Source: Gammaproteobacteria bacterium
GTDB lineage: Bacteria > Pseudomonadota > Gammaproteobacteria > JAADHS01
Length of the DNA: 55,258 nucleotides
Direction of reading: 5' to 3'
NCBI GenBank assembly: GCA_013151745.1
Contig: JAADHS010000216.1
Location: forward strand, 1 to 55,258
Below, piece after piece: positions 37,893 through 48,229 of this stretch. Positions within the stretch are counted from its first letter, which is position 1. Each line of letters begins with the position of its first letter. The notes beneath the pieces are model-generated. The model saw only the letters and a program-made list of their open reading frames with translations. It was not told the DNA's origin and did not search any database. A program made the position numbers and the translations under genes.

Positions 37893-38307
37893 TTATAGCT
37901 CTCCAAAGGTTTTAAAAATTAAAAATTCTGGTAATTACTCAGCTCACGCCTGAAGTCCGCTATTTTTGCGTTGATCTTCAGGGGACACCTAGGAGGCTTG
38001 CCCGAGACAGGCTGACTTCGGCAACTGCATTGCCTTTATGCCCGGCTCTTAGGTGCTATCTCGTACATCCATGTACTCGTACTGCGCCCAAGCTATTCTC
38101 GGACTGCGCCTCTCAGAAAAAATGATCATTCATCCTTAGACAATTGACATTTTTCGCACTTAAGCTGACCTATTTCAGTGGCAATCTGAACAGTGACTAT
38201 GTAATCTTGACTACTCTCTGAGTCGTTACGAATTCTGTACCTGAAAAGGCGAAGGATGAAACCACGACAGTTTCATCCTTTCCAGCGAGTCCAGCGTATA
38301 TTTTTTA
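37893..38307. other. Non-coding gap between gap and tkt with palindromic repeats
   Basis: No gene. An imperfect inverted repeat (CACCTAGGAG near 37986 against CTCTTAGGTG ending 38055) is followed by the palindrome GTACAT-CC-ATGTAC (38063-38076) and two direct ACTGCGCC copies (38080-38107). The tkt terminator follows at 38252-38280. The gap promoter should lie in the left part. Confidence 0.6.
38252..38280 (-). terminator. tkt terminator
   Basis: AAGGATGAAAC and GTTTCATCCTT form a perfect 11-bp stem with a 7-base loop, 28 bases after the tkt stop on the minus strand, followed by CGCCTTTTCAG. The T-run is short. Confidence 0.7.
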
Positions 38308-40305
38308 TTAACTGCAGACCGCTTCGACCGCTTCAACAACATTTTCAACCGTAAAGCCAAAATGTTTCATCAGATCATCAATAGGCGCTGATTCACCGAA
38401 GGTGGTCATACCAATTACCTTGCCATCAAAACCAACATACTTCATCCAATAATCCGCTGTTCCTGCTTCAACAGCCACGCGAGCTCTTACTGCATTGGGT
38501 AACACTTGCTCTTTATAGCTCTCATCCTGGGCATCGAATACATCCGTTGAAGGCATCGAAACCACACGTATTTTACGACCTTTTTCAATCAATACTTTTG
38601 CCGCATCCATGGCCAGCCCCACTTCGGAGCCAGTGGCAATGATAATCGCCTCGGGTGTCCCTTCACTTTCTAATAAGGTATAGCCACCCCGGCTGATGTT
38701 TTGCAATGTTGCGTTATCGCGCTCCTGATGTGGTAAGCCCTGGCGAGAAAAAATCAAGCTTGTTGGCCCATCGCTACGCTCAATAGCCGCTTGCCATGAA
38801 ACCGCGGACTCCACCGCGTCAGCAGGTCGCCATACCGACATATTCGGGATATAACGCAACGTTGCGGTTTGTTCAACGCCTTGGTGTGTTGGCCCATCTT
38901 CACCCAAACCAATAGAGTCATGGGTAAAAACAAACAGGCTACGTACTTTCATTAAAGCAGCCATGCGTAATGCATTTCTAGCATACTCAGAAAACATCAA
39001 GAACGTGGCACCATAAGGTATGAAACCCCCATGTAAGGCAGCCCCATTCATGATCGCCGCCATACCGAATTCACGTACGCCGTAGTGAATGTAATTGCCA
39101 TCCGTTTCGTTCTTGCTGATGCTTTTCGAGCCAGACCATAAGGTCAAATTTGAGCCGGCCAAATCAGCTGAGCCACCCAGTAACTCAGGTAATACGGGAC
39201 CATAGCCATTCAGAGCGTTTTGCGATGCTTTACGAGATGCTATTTTTTCAGCTTTAACATTAACTGCGTTGATAAAATCAGCTGATTTTTGTGCCCAATC
39301 ACTGGGTAAATCACCCACTATGCGTCGCTCAAATTCAGACGCAAGTTCGGGGTAAGCGGCTTTATAGGCCGCAAACTTATCATTCCAGGCTTGCTCTGCT
39401 TGTGCACCTTTTTCTTTAGCGCTCCAACCAGAAGAAATATTTTCTGGAATAACAAAGGGTTCATATTTCCAGCCCAAATTTTCTCGGGTGGCTTGCACTT
39501 CTTCGTCACCGAGTGCCGCACCATGACAATCGTGACTGCCCGATTTATTGGGCGAACCAAAGCCAATGACGGTTTTACAACAGATCATTGAAGGTTTGTC
39601 ATGAATTGAGCGCGCTTCTATCACTGCTTTTTTGATGGCTTCAGGATCGTGCCCATCGACATCGGCAATAACATGCCAGCCATAGGATTCAAAACGCTTG
39701 GGCGTATCATCCGTAAACCAGCCTTCAACATGGCCATCAATTGAAATACCGTTGTCGTCCCAGAAGGCAACGAGCTTGCCAAGACCCAGTGTACCCGCAA
39801 GAGAGCAGGCTTCATGGGAGATGCCTTCCATTAAACAGCCATCACCCAGAAAGACATAGGTAAAGTGATCAACAATATTATGTTTATCTTTGTTAAATTG
39901 ACCGGCCAGCACTTTTTCTGCCAGCGCCATACCAACACCATTGGTAATCCCCTGACCAAGCGGGCCAGTGGTCGTTTCCACACCTGGCGCATACCCATAT
40001 TCCGGGTGGCCTGGCGTTTTCGAATGCATTTGACGAAACTGCTTGAGATCATCCATTGACAAATCATAGCCCGTCAAATGTAATAAAGAATAAATCAGCA
40101 TGGAGCCATGACCATTAGACAAGATGAAACGATCACGATCTGCCCAGTCTGGATTAGCTGGGTTGTGCTGCATAAAATCGTTCCACAATACCTCTGCTAT
40201 GTCCGCCATCCCCATTGGGGCTCCAGGATGCCCAGAATTTGCTTTCTGAACGGCGTCCATACTTAATGCGCGAATAGCGTTGGCTAGCTCTCTTCGTGAG
40301 GGCAT
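38308..40305 (-). CDS. tkt: Transketolase
   Basis: 665 residues, full length. [19 protein letters not shown], the thiamine-diphosphate motif [16 protein letters not shown] (about 150-165) and the C-terminal [17 protein letters not shown] are signatures. The conserved His residues near SNGHGSM and TGPLGQG are present. It moves two-carbon units between sugar phosphates. AGGAG lies before the ATG. It opens the minus-strand carbon block, although the 415-base gap to gap suggests a separate transcript. Confidence 0.98.
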   Translation of the reverse strand: MPSRRELANAIRALSMDAVQKANSGHPGAPMGMADIAEVLWNDFMQHNPANPDWADRDRFILSNGHGSMLIYSLLHLTGYDLSMDDLKQFRQMHSKTPGHPEYGYAPGVETTTGPLGQGITNGVGMALAEKVLAGQFNKDKHNIVDHFTYVFLGDGCLMEGISHEACSLAGTLGLGKLVAFWDDNGISIDGHVEGWFTDDTPKRFESYGWHVIADVDGHDPEAIKKAVIEARSIHDKPSMICCKTVIGFGSPNKSGSHDCHGAALGDEEVQATRENLGWKYEPFVIPENISSGWSAKEKGAQAEQAWNDKFAAYKAAYPELASEFERRIVGDLPSDWAQKSADFINAVNVKAEKIASRKASQNALNGYGPVLPELLGGSADLAGSNLTLWSGSKSISKNETDGNYIHYGVREFGMAAIMNGAALHGGFIPYGATFLMFSEYARNALRMAALMKVRSLFVFTHDSIGLGEDGPTHQGVEQTATLRYIPNMSVWRPADAVESAVSWQAAIERSDGPTSLIFSRQGLPHQERDNATLQNISRGGYTLLESEGTPEAIIIATGSEVGLAMDAAKVLIEKGRKIRVVSMPSTDVFDAQDESYKEQVLPNAVRARVAVEAGTADYWMKYVGFDGKVIGMTTFGESAPIDDLMKHFGFTVENVVEAVEAVCS

Positions 40306-40570
40306 GTGTCTCTCCTCGTAAAATTTAATCAGTTTGCTTTAGAGTTATTTTCTAAGAATCTCGCCTGGCTCAGCCTAAGCGAAGCGGCAAATATTACCAC
40401 AAAATAGAACAACATGCCTAAATCCTCAAGGAGATAAAATACTCGAAGAATATAGACAATCAGCAGCTTACAAAAATATTATAATATAGAATAGACCAAT
40501 ACCCGAAAAAGATATTGATTGTTATAGAGTATGGTTCATCACGCCTTTCACTTCGTTGAACAAAAAATCG

Positions 40571-41524
40571 CTACTGCAACGAAATCTGACCATTATTTTG
40601 GCGACGAAAGCGGGAAAAAAATCGTAATATTTCTTTATTCGCATTAATCAACTGGGTCGCCGAGGGTGCGCCTGGCCATTCATGATCTATCCCCTGCAAT
40701 TGCCACAAAGAGACTTCGGCCTCTTGTTCACAACCGGAATAAACGATTAAATTTGCCTTTTGTCCTGCATAGTTTGTCCCCAAACCACCGAAGATAGAAC
40801 GAGCCACGTTATACTTTGATTTACACTGATTAAATTTAGCCCACTGCTCTATATTCTCTGCCACACTGGTATGCACCGCCTTATTAAAGAGAAAGCCTGT
40901 GGTGCTACCTTTATAAGGCGCTTGAGAATCATCAATACTGTGCACATGCATGACCGGTACAAATCGGGTCGGCGCAAACTGCTCCAAGACGATGGATCCC
41001 GCAACGGGAGCTACAGCCGCAATCAAGTCAGCCGCTTCGATTGCCAACCGGTATGCCATCATGCCACCATTGTCAAAACCGGTGGCGTAGACTCGCTCAC
41101 GATCCAAAGGAATATATTCCTCAACATCACGAACAAGTTGCCGTACAAAAGCAACATCATCTACTTTTTTCGACACTGCCGACCCACAACATTGGCCAGC
41201 ATTCCAGGTCAACCTTTTTTTACTCCATCTTCCTGAACCATTGGGATAAACCACTGCATAGCCCATTTGATCAGCGACCTTATCCATTTGCACCGCTTCC
41301 TGAAACTGTTGAGCGTTGTTTTTTCCACCATGAAAGTTAATAACCAAAGGCAAGGCATTCACTTCGGAAGATAAAGGCGGAACATGGAGGATATAGGCTC
41401 TTTCCTTCCCGTTAATTTCAATTTCAAAGGTATGGTTTCCAGCCTCCAAATTCGCCCATGCCATCGACATCGGTACAAAACACACAAAGAGGGCAAAAAG
41501 AGATAACGGTATCAATCTATTCAT
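40571..41524 (-). CDS. Exported PHB-depolymerase/LpqC-like alpha/beta hydrolase with Asp nucleophile position
   Basis: 317 residues. A signal peptide (about 1-25, ending AWA) is followed by an alpha/beta hydrolase with NFHGGKNNAQQF as oxyanion region and WNAGQCCG, typical of poly(3-hydroxybutyrate) depolymerase-like and feruloyl-esterase-like enzymes. The nucleophile elbow, normally G-x-S-N-G, reads G-F-D-N-G-G, with Asp at 151 (codon GAC). The other triad residues look present: Asp near 198 (HSIDDSQAPY) and His at 281 (GIDHEWPG). So it is either inactive, a binder, or an Asp-nucleophile enzyme. It is monocistronic and divergent from uvrD. Confidence 0.82.
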   Translation of the reverse strand: MNRLIPLSLFALFVCFVPMSMAWANLEAGNHTFEIEINGKERAYILHVPPLSSEVNALPLVINFHGGKNNAQQFQEAVQMDKVADQMGYAVVYPNGSGRWSKKRLTWNAGQCCGSAVSKKVDDVAFVRQLVRDVEEYIPLDRERVYATGFDNGGMMAYRLAIEAADLIAAVAPVAGSIVLEQFAPTRFVPVMHVHSIDDSQAPYKGSTTGFLFNKAVHTSVAENIEQWAKFNQCKSKYNVARSIFGGLGTNYAGQKANLIVYSGCEQEAEVSLWQLQGIDHEWPGAPSATQLINANKEILRFFSRFRRQNNGQISLQ

Positions 41525-41623
41525 TGTTTAATGATACCATCACTTAAGGAATAGAAATTAAATAGCTTATATAAGTTATTTAATTTCCATTCCTAAACCT
41601 GTTTCTACGGTAAAATAAATCGC

Positions 41624-43804
41624 ATGCAAACAAATAAACTACTCGACATTTTAAATGACGAACAACGCCGCGCTGTCTCTACAGAAGACAATGCAGTTCT
41701 TATTTTAGCCGGCGCCGGCAGTGGTAAAACACGCGTACTCGTACATCGTATTGCCTGGCTAGTACAACAACAGGGCATTTCTCCCAGCAATATACTGGCC
41801 GTGACGTTTACCAATAAAGCCGCGCAAGAAATGCGCGACCGAGTTGAAAAAATGCTACAAATGCCACTTCGAAACATGTGGTTAGGTACTTTTCACGGTC
41901 TCAGTCATCGCTTGTTACGCAGCCATTGGCAACAAGCTAAATTAGCCCAGTCTTTTCAGATTATAGACTCGGACGATCAACTCCGCTTGATCCGTCGTAT
42001 TAGTAAAGAACTAGGTTATAACGATGAAAGTTTCCCGCCAAAAAAAACACAGCTTTTCATCAATCAAAAAAAAGACCAGGGTTTACGAGCACAAAATATT
42101 GAAAGCTATGACAACCCGAAGACAGCGGCGCTGATCCATATATTCAAAACTTATGATGAAACCTGCCAGCGCAGCGGTATGGTTGATTTTGCTGATTTGC
42201 TGCTCAAGGCACACGAACTACTGCGCGACAACCCGGATCTACTTGAACATTATAACCAACGATTTCGTTGTATCCTGGTCGATGAGTTTCAAGATACCAA
42301 TACACTACAATATGCTTGGTTGCGACTACTCAGTCACAGCCACAATAGTATTTTTATCGTCGGTGACGATGACCAGTCTATTTATGGCTGGCGAGGCGCA
42401 CGCGCCGATAATCTACAACGTTTCGAGACAGATTATAAAAACACCAGCATCATTCGACTCGAACAAAATTATCGGTCAACCAGCACGATATTAAGCGCAG
42501 CGAATGCGCTGATTGAGCATAACGGCAGCCGTTTGGGAAAAAACTTATGGACCCAGGATAAAGCCGGTGAACCCATTACCCTTTATTGCGCTTTTAATGA
42601 TATTGATGAAGCACGATTTGTCATCAGCCAAATTAAACAATGGATGACGGAGGGCAACTTACGCCGCCACGCGGCAATACTCTATCGTTCCAATGCACAA
42701 TCACGACAATTTGAAGAGCATTTAGTACAACAAGCGATCCCTTACAAAATTTATGGTGGTTTGCGCTTTTTTGACCGTGCAGAAATCAAAGATGCGCTGG
42801 CTTACCTGCGTCTCGTCGAAAACCGACTTGATGACGCCTCTTTTGAACGCGCCCTCAATACACCACCACGCGGCATTGGTGAACGCAGTCGCAGCGTTAT
42901 CAGAGACATTGCACGTGAACAACAAATCACACTGTGGCAAGCGGCAATTAACCTCATTCAGCAGCAAAGCTTGCCTGCCAGAGCATCCAATGCCATCAAA
43001 CAGTTTCTTGATCTGATTGATACGATGACTGAACAAACAACAGGATTACCACTGGGTGAACAAGTGGATACGGTCGTGCAACTCAGCACATTACTTGACC
43101 ACATAAAAAAAGACAACAGCGAACGCGCTCAATCACGCCTGGAAAACCTGGAAGAATTAGGCAACGCCGCCAGGCAATTTAATCAAGAAGCCTTTGAGGA
43201 AGACTTAAGCCCACTCACTGCTTTTTTAACGCATACCGCTTTAGAAAATGGCGGTGCCCAGGCTGAGAACTGGGATGATTGCGTACAGCTCATGACACTG
43301 CATTCCGCCAAGGGTTTGGAGTTTCCATTGGTTTTTCTTTGTGGCTTGGAAGAAGGGCTTTTTCCTCATCAATTTTCAAAAGACGACCCGGAAAAAATGG
43401 AAGAAGAACGACGCCTTTGTTATGTCGGTATCACCCGCGCCTGTCAGAAACTAATTATGACTTACGCCGAACAAAGAAGACTGTATGGCGAAATACGAAG
43501 CTGTCTGCCTTCACGTTTTCTCAAGGAAATACCCGCAACGCTATTACATGAAATAAAACCACATGTGTCTCGTCCGGATTACAACGCCAGACCACAGACA
43601 AAGAGATCAACAACACCGAAACCAACCCGGAGAATAGCACAAGGGAGTTGTGGCGGGTTTCATATTGGGCAACCGGTTACACACAAAAAATTCGGCCCCG
43701 GCATTATTCTAAATCATGATGGCAACGATCAAGTTGAGATTCAGTTTGAACGTGTGGGGTGTAAAACCCTGGCACTTTCCTTCGCCAAGCTACAAGCCAT
43801 ATGA
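41624..43804 (+). CDS. uvrD: DNA helicase II (UvrD)
   Basis: 726 residues. Walker A AGAGSGKT (about 30-37), VTFTNKAAQEMR, the Walker B DEFQDTN, GDDDQSIYGWRGA, LEQNYRST and VQLMTLHSAKGLEFPLVFLCGLEEGLFPH are the superfamily 1A motifs. The C-terminal Tudor-like segment (about 680-724, GQPVTHKKFGPGIILN) marks UvrD/PcrA and sets it apart from Rep. It unwinds DNA 3'-5' in mismatch and excision repair. The stop is five bases from the repeat element at 43809. Confidence 0.96.
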   Translation: MQTNKLLDILNDEQRRAVSTEDNAVLILAGAGSGKTRVLVHRIAWLVQQQGISPSNILAVTFTNKAAQEMRDRVEKMLQMPLRNMWLGTFHGLSHRLLRSHWQQAKLAQSFQIIDSDDQLRLIRRISKELGYNDESFPPKKTQLFINQKKDQGLRAQNIESYDNPKTAALIHIFKTYDETCQRSGMVDFADLLLKAHELLRDNPDLLEHYNQRFRCILVDEFQDTNTLQYAWLRLLSHSHNSIFIVGDDDQSIYGWRGARADNLQRFETDYKNTSIIRLEQNYRSTSTILSAANALIEHNGSRLGKNLWTQDKAGEPITLYCAFNDIDEARFVISQIKQWMTEGNLRRHAAILYRSNAQSRQFEEHLVQQAIPYKIYGGLRFFDRAEIKDALAYLRLVENRLDDASFERALNTPPRGIGERSRSVIRDIAREQQITLWQAAINLIQQQSLPARASNAIKQFLDLIDTMTEQTTGLPLGEQVDTVVQLSTLLDHIKKDNSERAQSRLENLEELGNAARQFNQEAFEEDLSPLTAFLTHTALENGGAQAENWDDCVQLMTLHSAKGLEFPLVFLCGLEEGLFPHQFSKDDPEKMEEERRLCYVGITRACQKLIMTYAEQRRLYGEIRSCLPSRFLKEIPATLLHEIKPHVSRPDYNARPQTKRSTTPKPTRRIAQGSCGGFHIGQPVTHKKFGPGIILNHDGNDQVEIQFERVGCKTLALSFAKLQAI

Positions 43805-43808
43805 ACTC

Positions 43809-43927
43809 TATACCCGTAGCGATTGTTGTTAGGTATTAGTTGTGCCCGGCTATTGCGAGGAGTTTTAACGCCGCCATGGAATGAAGGGGACGTGCAATCA
43901 GACCTAACAACAATCGCTACGGGTATA
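43809..43927. repeat. MITE-like palindromic element, copy A
   Basis: The arms 43809-43834 and 43902-43927 are perfect 26-bp inverted repeats starting TATACCCGTAGCGATTG; 67 bases lie between. It fills the gap between convergent uvrD and the symporter gene. No coding capacity. A related element is at 53817-53998 and a half copy at 48078. Confidence 0.85.
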
Positions 43928-43930
43928 TAG

Positions 43931-44824
43931 CTATTTGGTCTCTCGGCTCGAAAACTGGAAGCCTGGCCAGCGCGCGATGATGCCCGCCAAAACAACCGTC
44001 ATGACAATAACCATCACCACACCGTAGGTTGCGGGTGCAATCGCAAAAAGGGAGTTATGACCTAAGTGCGTTATTGCAATCGTCATGGCCAATGGAATAT
44101 TTTGAATACCTGTTTCAACGGCAATAGTCGCTTGAGTTGAACGACTCAACTTAAACAGGCGAGCTACACTATAGCCAAATAAAGTCGTTAACAGACAAAG
44201 CATTGCCGCAACCAACCCGGCTTGAACCAGGTAGGGTAATATATGTTGCCGTTGATCTATCAAAAAAACGGCAATACCAACCAGAATAAAAACACTTGAC
44301 CCTACTCTCATTTTAGATTTTGCAGTATCGGCAAAAACAGGCCATCGACTGCGAATAAACAAACCTAAACCAATCGGAATAAGCGTTAACACTGCAACGG
44401 GCAAAACAAGCTGAACGGCCGAAAAAGACACCGAATCGGTACCGCCCATAAACTGGTCTAAAGCCAGACTCACCCAAAAAGGAATTGAAACAATAGCGAT
44501 AAGACTTGACAATGTCGTCAGCGTAATTGACAGAGCTGTATCGCCTTTTAACAATAGCGTCAGCACATTGGAAATAATTCCGCCCGGCGCTGCCGCAATA
44601 ATAATAAACCCAACGGCAAGTTCCGGCTCTAAGGAAAATAGCTTGACCAGAAAAAAGGCGGTCGCTGGCAAAAAAACAAGCTGAAGGGTAAGCGCAATAA
44701 TGACCGCCTTCGGCTTGATCATCACGCGCCTAAAGTCATCTGTATTCAGGCTTAACCCCAAGCCAAACATAACCGAAATGACCAAAATGGGAAAGAGTAT
44801 TTGAATCAAAGAATGGGCTTCCAT
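43931..44824 (-). CDS. Bile acid:sodium symporter family transporter
   Basis: 297 residues from the ATG at 44824, with AAGGA seven bases upstream; a TTG at 44848 would overlap the regulator. Nine or ten membrane helices can be traced. IAAAPGGIISNVLTLLLKGD and the later VETGIQNIPLAMTIA are the two conserved regions of the BASS family, in which the helices cross near the sodium sites. The substrate is unknown; bacterial members carry organic anions including keto acids. It starts 10 bases after the regulator stop, so the two probably share a transcript. Confidence 0.92.
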   Translation of the reverse strand: MEAHSLIQILFPILVISVMFGLGLSLNTDDFRRVMIKPKAVIIALTLQLVFLPATAFFLVKLFSLEPELAVGFIIIAAAPGGIISNVLTLLLKGDTALSITLTTLSSLIAIVSIPFWVSLALDQFMGGTDSVSFSAVQLVLPVAVLTLIPIGLGLFIRSRWPVFADTAKSKMRVGSSVFILVGIAVFLIDQRQHILPYLVQAGLVAAMLCLLTTLFGYSVARLFKLSRSTQATIAVETGIQNIPLAMTIAITHLGHNSLFAIAPATYGVVMVIVMTVVLAGIIARWPGFQFSSRETK

Positions 44825-44834
44825 TACGGCGTCC

Positions 44835-47800
44835 TTAACGAGACCCAAAATTCGGGAGTTTTCGATATTCGCACTCAGTTTCTGTAGATGGTTTTACGCT
44901 AAGCTCGATCATCAATACCTGCTTACAGACATGATAGGTACTCGCGGCATCGGAAAACCGGTCTTGTGATCTGAACAATTTCATCAACATCTGGTAAGCT
45001 TTTTCTTCTTGCGGAAATATGCTGGTTATCTTATTCAGGCATCTTTCTGCTTCTTTGGTACCGTTGTTACACAGCCAATAATTTGCTAATTGATATAAGG
45101 AAAATAGCAATTTAGAGCGTATTTTTTGTCGCTGCTGAATGACAATGGGGAAAGAATCTTCAGCATATAAAAAATCTCCGTAGTAGTCACGACTCAAAAA
45201 GTCTTCGTGTTTTTTTATACAATTTTCAGTAGCTCGTTTATCTTTGATAGACAAACTTAATGTATTGATCTCAAGATCTAAAGCCCATATGTCGAGCCAA
45301 CATAATTTTTTATTAAGCGATAACATGCCTTCACGATTGATTATTACATCGCGCAAACCTAGTATTTTTCTTAAGCGAAAAAGTGTCGTATCAAACAACT
45401 GATGTGCCGCATCCCCATCGGCATCAGGCCATACAACTTCGCTGATGACTTCTTCGCGAATATGACTTCCACCAAAAGCAATTAAGGTTTTCAGCAAGGC
45501 ATAAACTTTAGGTCGATTGCGACCGGGTGACTCTAATCGTTTACCGTCAATATAAATTTCAAAACGACCCAAGGTATAGATACGAATGGGCCAAGGCCAA
45601 CAGTCAACATCATAGAATGGCTCTTTGGGTATTAATCGACGTTGTCCAATAATTCTTTGCGCGGTCGCAGACTCAACATCATGTCGCAAGGCTTGCGTCA
45701 GTATATGTGATAATTCACGTTCACAAACCCACAACCCAGTCAGTAAATTATACTTCTTGGCGAGTAACAAGGATGTTTTCAAATAACTCAAAGCCGAATC
45801 TTGCTGGCCAAGGAACCAATCGAAAATAGCAGACAGGAGCTGAACTTGAAACTGGTGAAAATAACTCTGCGAATGAAGTGCAATGTCTTTCGCTATATTC
45901 ATATGGTATCGGGTTTTTTTGATATCGCCTTTTAACATACAAAGTTGTGCTTGGGAAAAATGTGCCGCGCTTTGAAAAAAGGGTAAACCGGATGCTGTTG
46001 CCGCCTGCAAAAACGCCTCAGCATGATAGTATGCCGTTTTTTTATCATTGCTTCTAAATGAATACGTCGTATGAAGGTTGTGATATAGAGCAAGATGAGT
46101 CTGACCTGAGTCATTGATATGCGGAGCCGCGATCTTTAACAACTTTTTCGCCTCATCATTATTGTGTGCCATCAAAGCCGCTGCCGTTGCGTGTGTCAAC
46201 AACCCAATATTTAACAAGGGCAAATTATATTCTTTAATACGCTCCAGGCCTTCTTTTGCTATCGCTAAAGATTCTTTCGCCTTGGCTGTTGTCATCCACA
46301 AAAATCCGGAATGAATGATGTGCCACAAAATATTTGGCACATGCTCAGGAACATTTCCGAGTTGTTTTTCCAAGATGCTGTGATATATTTCTGCACGATA
46401 AAAATCGCCTTGCCAAAGACGATGCAATATGAGAGAAAGTTGTCTTTTAATTTTCAAGCCGGGAGACAACTCTGTCATCGGTATATTATCAATACGCTTA
46501 AGCCATAGATCAAAATTTTGATGATTGGGTGCACGATGCAGTAACGCTGAAAACATACTCAGAGTTAATGCGTTCAAGGCTGCTATGGTCACTTTCTGAT
46601 CAAATAAAAGTCGCAGTTGATCCGCTTTTTTGATCCACTCGTCTAAACTTGAAAATTCATTTCGTTCCAAGATATAACTATCCATAACACCCACCAAGGA
46701 CAAGCATTGACCCGTAGCATCCTGTTTCGAAGCAAAAAACTTTTCTGCCAGAATAAAATCCTGCCGTGCAACGGGGGGGCGCATCGCAACGAGACATATC
46801 CCTCGCCAATACAATAACCAGCCTGATGCCAAAATGGTTTCTACCGGAATATGTTGCAAGCATTTCATTAAAAGTTGCATACGATTACTGGCCATTAATT
46901 TTTCTGCGTGCAACATTGTAAACTGTGTAAGACGTGCCCCGTCCGCGATCAAAACCAGCAAGGTCACCGCCGCTTCTAAGGCCCCTTCTTTTTCCAGCAA
47001 CTGGACTGAGGTATCAAGCACATATTGTAAATTTTTCTCACTCAAAGTTTTCTTGCTTTGTGCGATCAAGAGTGTTCGAAACAAAGGGTGATAGCGATAG
47101 ACTATCTCTGTGTCCGTAGTACGATAAGTAAAATAACGCTGGTCGTGGAGTTTTTGTAGTATATGACCCACCTGTGGGTTCTGCGTCAGTACCACTGCAT
47201 GCTCGATGGGTACATCCGATAAATAGCAGGTGCAATACAAAACCCCCAATGTTTCATTATCGATGTGTCGCAACACCTCATGGGTAAAATACTTAAACAG
47301 TTCTTCTTGTGTTTCAAAGGCATGTAGAGAAGTATTGTCTATATTGTCACTTCGTGTCAGCAACAAAGTCAATCCTGCAGCCCACCCTGCCATCATTTTC
47401 TGAAGCTTGTTGCACTGCTCTTGAGATAACGCATTAATGTCATGAATGCTTGCAAGCTGAATCAGCTCCTGATTACTAAAGTGGAGATCTTTTTCTCGTA
47501 GCGTAAAAATAAGTTGATTGAGATGCAAACGGGAAAACTCGCCAGGTAAGGCATGCCGACCAAGAATAAAAATTCGTCCATTTACAGGCAGTTCTTCAAT
47601 GGCGATCGTAATGACATCGACCCATTGCTGGGAAGAGCATTCGTGAATATCGTCAAAAATCAGATAAAAAGGTTGATCCAGTCGTTGATACACCGCTTGA
47701 AAATAATGGCGAGAAAACGACTTTATATTTAAAACATTTTCAGGCTGATAAGAAGGTATCGTTTTACGGCGTTTTGCTGTGGCCTGTTTTATTGCATATG

Positions 47801-48056
47801 TAAAATGAACGAAAAAACTGGTCAAATCCGTATCGCCCTCATCAACGCAATACCAAACCGACATAATTTGTTTCGATTCGACATAATTAGAAACCAGAGT
47901 TGTTTTGCCATAACCAGGGGGAGCAAGAACGGCCGTAACAGGTCGAGCGGCTGCATTGTCGAGAAGCTCAAAGAGGCGAAGTCGAGTTAAGGCCTTGTGC
48001 AGCAAAGGGCGATAGACCTTGCGCGAGCCAGACAACGTTCGCTGTTTTGATGTCAA
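44835..48056 (-). CDS. Large regulator: MalT-like STAND ATPase with SARP/BTAD output
   Basis: 1073 residues from a TTG with GAGG eight bases upstream; the N-terminal region before the P-loop requires this start. Walker A APPGYGKTTL (about 44-53), DDIHE (Walker B) and GWAAGLTLL are MalT/LuxR-type STAND ATPase motifs. Helical TPR-like repeats follow to about residue 820. The C-terminal part has an OmpR-type winged helix (LGRFEIYIDGKRL, WPDADGDAAHQLFDTTLFRLRKILG) and a BTAD domain. MalT itself ends in a LuxR helix-turn-helix, so this is the less common SARP-ended form. It probably senses a small ligand and activates neighbouring genes such as the symporter or the exported protein at 48277. Confidence 0.88.
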   Translation of the reverse strand: MTSKQRTLSGSRKVYRPLLHKALTRLRLFELLDNAAARPVTAVLAPPGYGKTTLVSNYVESKQIMSVWYCVDEGDTDLTSFFVHFTYAIKQATAKRRKTIPSYQPENVLNIKSFSRHYFQAVYQRLDQPFYLIFDDIHECSSQQWVDVITIAIEELPVNGRIFILGRHALPGEFSRLHLNQLIFTLREKDLHFSNQELIQLASIHDINALSQEQCNKLQKMMAGWAAGLTLLLTRSDNIDNTSLHAFETQEELFKYFTHEVLRHIDNETLGVLYCTCYLSDVPIEHAVVLTQNPQVGHILQKLHDQRYFTYRTTDTEIVYRYHPLFRTLLIAQSKKTLSEKNLQYVLDTSVQLLEKEGALEAAVTLLVLIADGARLTQFTMLHAEKLMASNRMQLLMKCLQHIPVETILASGWLLYWRGICLVAMRPPVARQDFILAEKFFASKQDATGQCLSLVGVMDSYILERNEFSSLDEWIKKADQLRLLFDQKVTIAALNALTLSMFSALLHRAPNHQNFDLWLKRIDNIPMTELSPGLKIKRQLSLILHRLWQGDFYRAEIYHSILEKQLGNVPEHVPNILWHIIHSGFLWMTTAKAKESLAIAKEGLERIKEYNLPLLNIGLLTHATAAALMAHNNDEAKKLLKIAAPHINDSGQTHLALYHNLHTTYSFRSNDKKTAYYHAEAFLQAATASGLPFFQSAAHFSQAQLCMLKGDIKKTRYHMNIAKDIALHSQSYFHQFQVQLLSAIFDWFLGQQDSALSYLKTSLLLAKKYNLLTGLWVCERELSHILTQALRHDVESATAQRIIGQRRLIPKEPFYDVDCWPWPIRIYTLGRFEIYIDGKRLESPGRNRPKVYALLKTLIAFGGSHIREEVISEVVWPDADGDAAHQLFDTTLFRLRKILGLRDVIINREGMLSLNKKLCWLDIWALDLEINTLSLSIKDKRATENCIKKHEDFLSRDYYGDFLYAEDSFPIVIQQRQKIRSKLLFSLYQLANYWLCNNGTKEAERCLNKITSIFPQEEKAYQMLMKLFRSQDRFSDAASTYHVCKQVLMIELSVKPSTETECEYRKLPNFGSR

Positions 48057-48077
48057 TATGATGTCCTCATACCATTG

Positions 48078-48103
48078 TATACCCGTGGCAATTGAGATTT
48101 AGG
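48078..48103. repeat. Solo half of the TATACCC repeat family
   Basis: TATACCCGTGGCAATTGAG resembles one arm of the elements at 43809 and 53817 (TATACCC(G/A)TAGCG). No matching opposite arm is found within 200 bases. It lies 22 bases upstream of the regulator start, inside its promoter region. Confidence 0.45.
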
Positions 48104-48229
48104 ATTCGTTGAAGTCAGCTTATTGTAAGCCACTTGAATTTAGTATTTTCCATACTGGCTCATTAATCTTAACACAGGAATTATCCTAATGAATATTTGA
48201 AGCCTGTTGCTTATTTGAGTCAGTTTATT

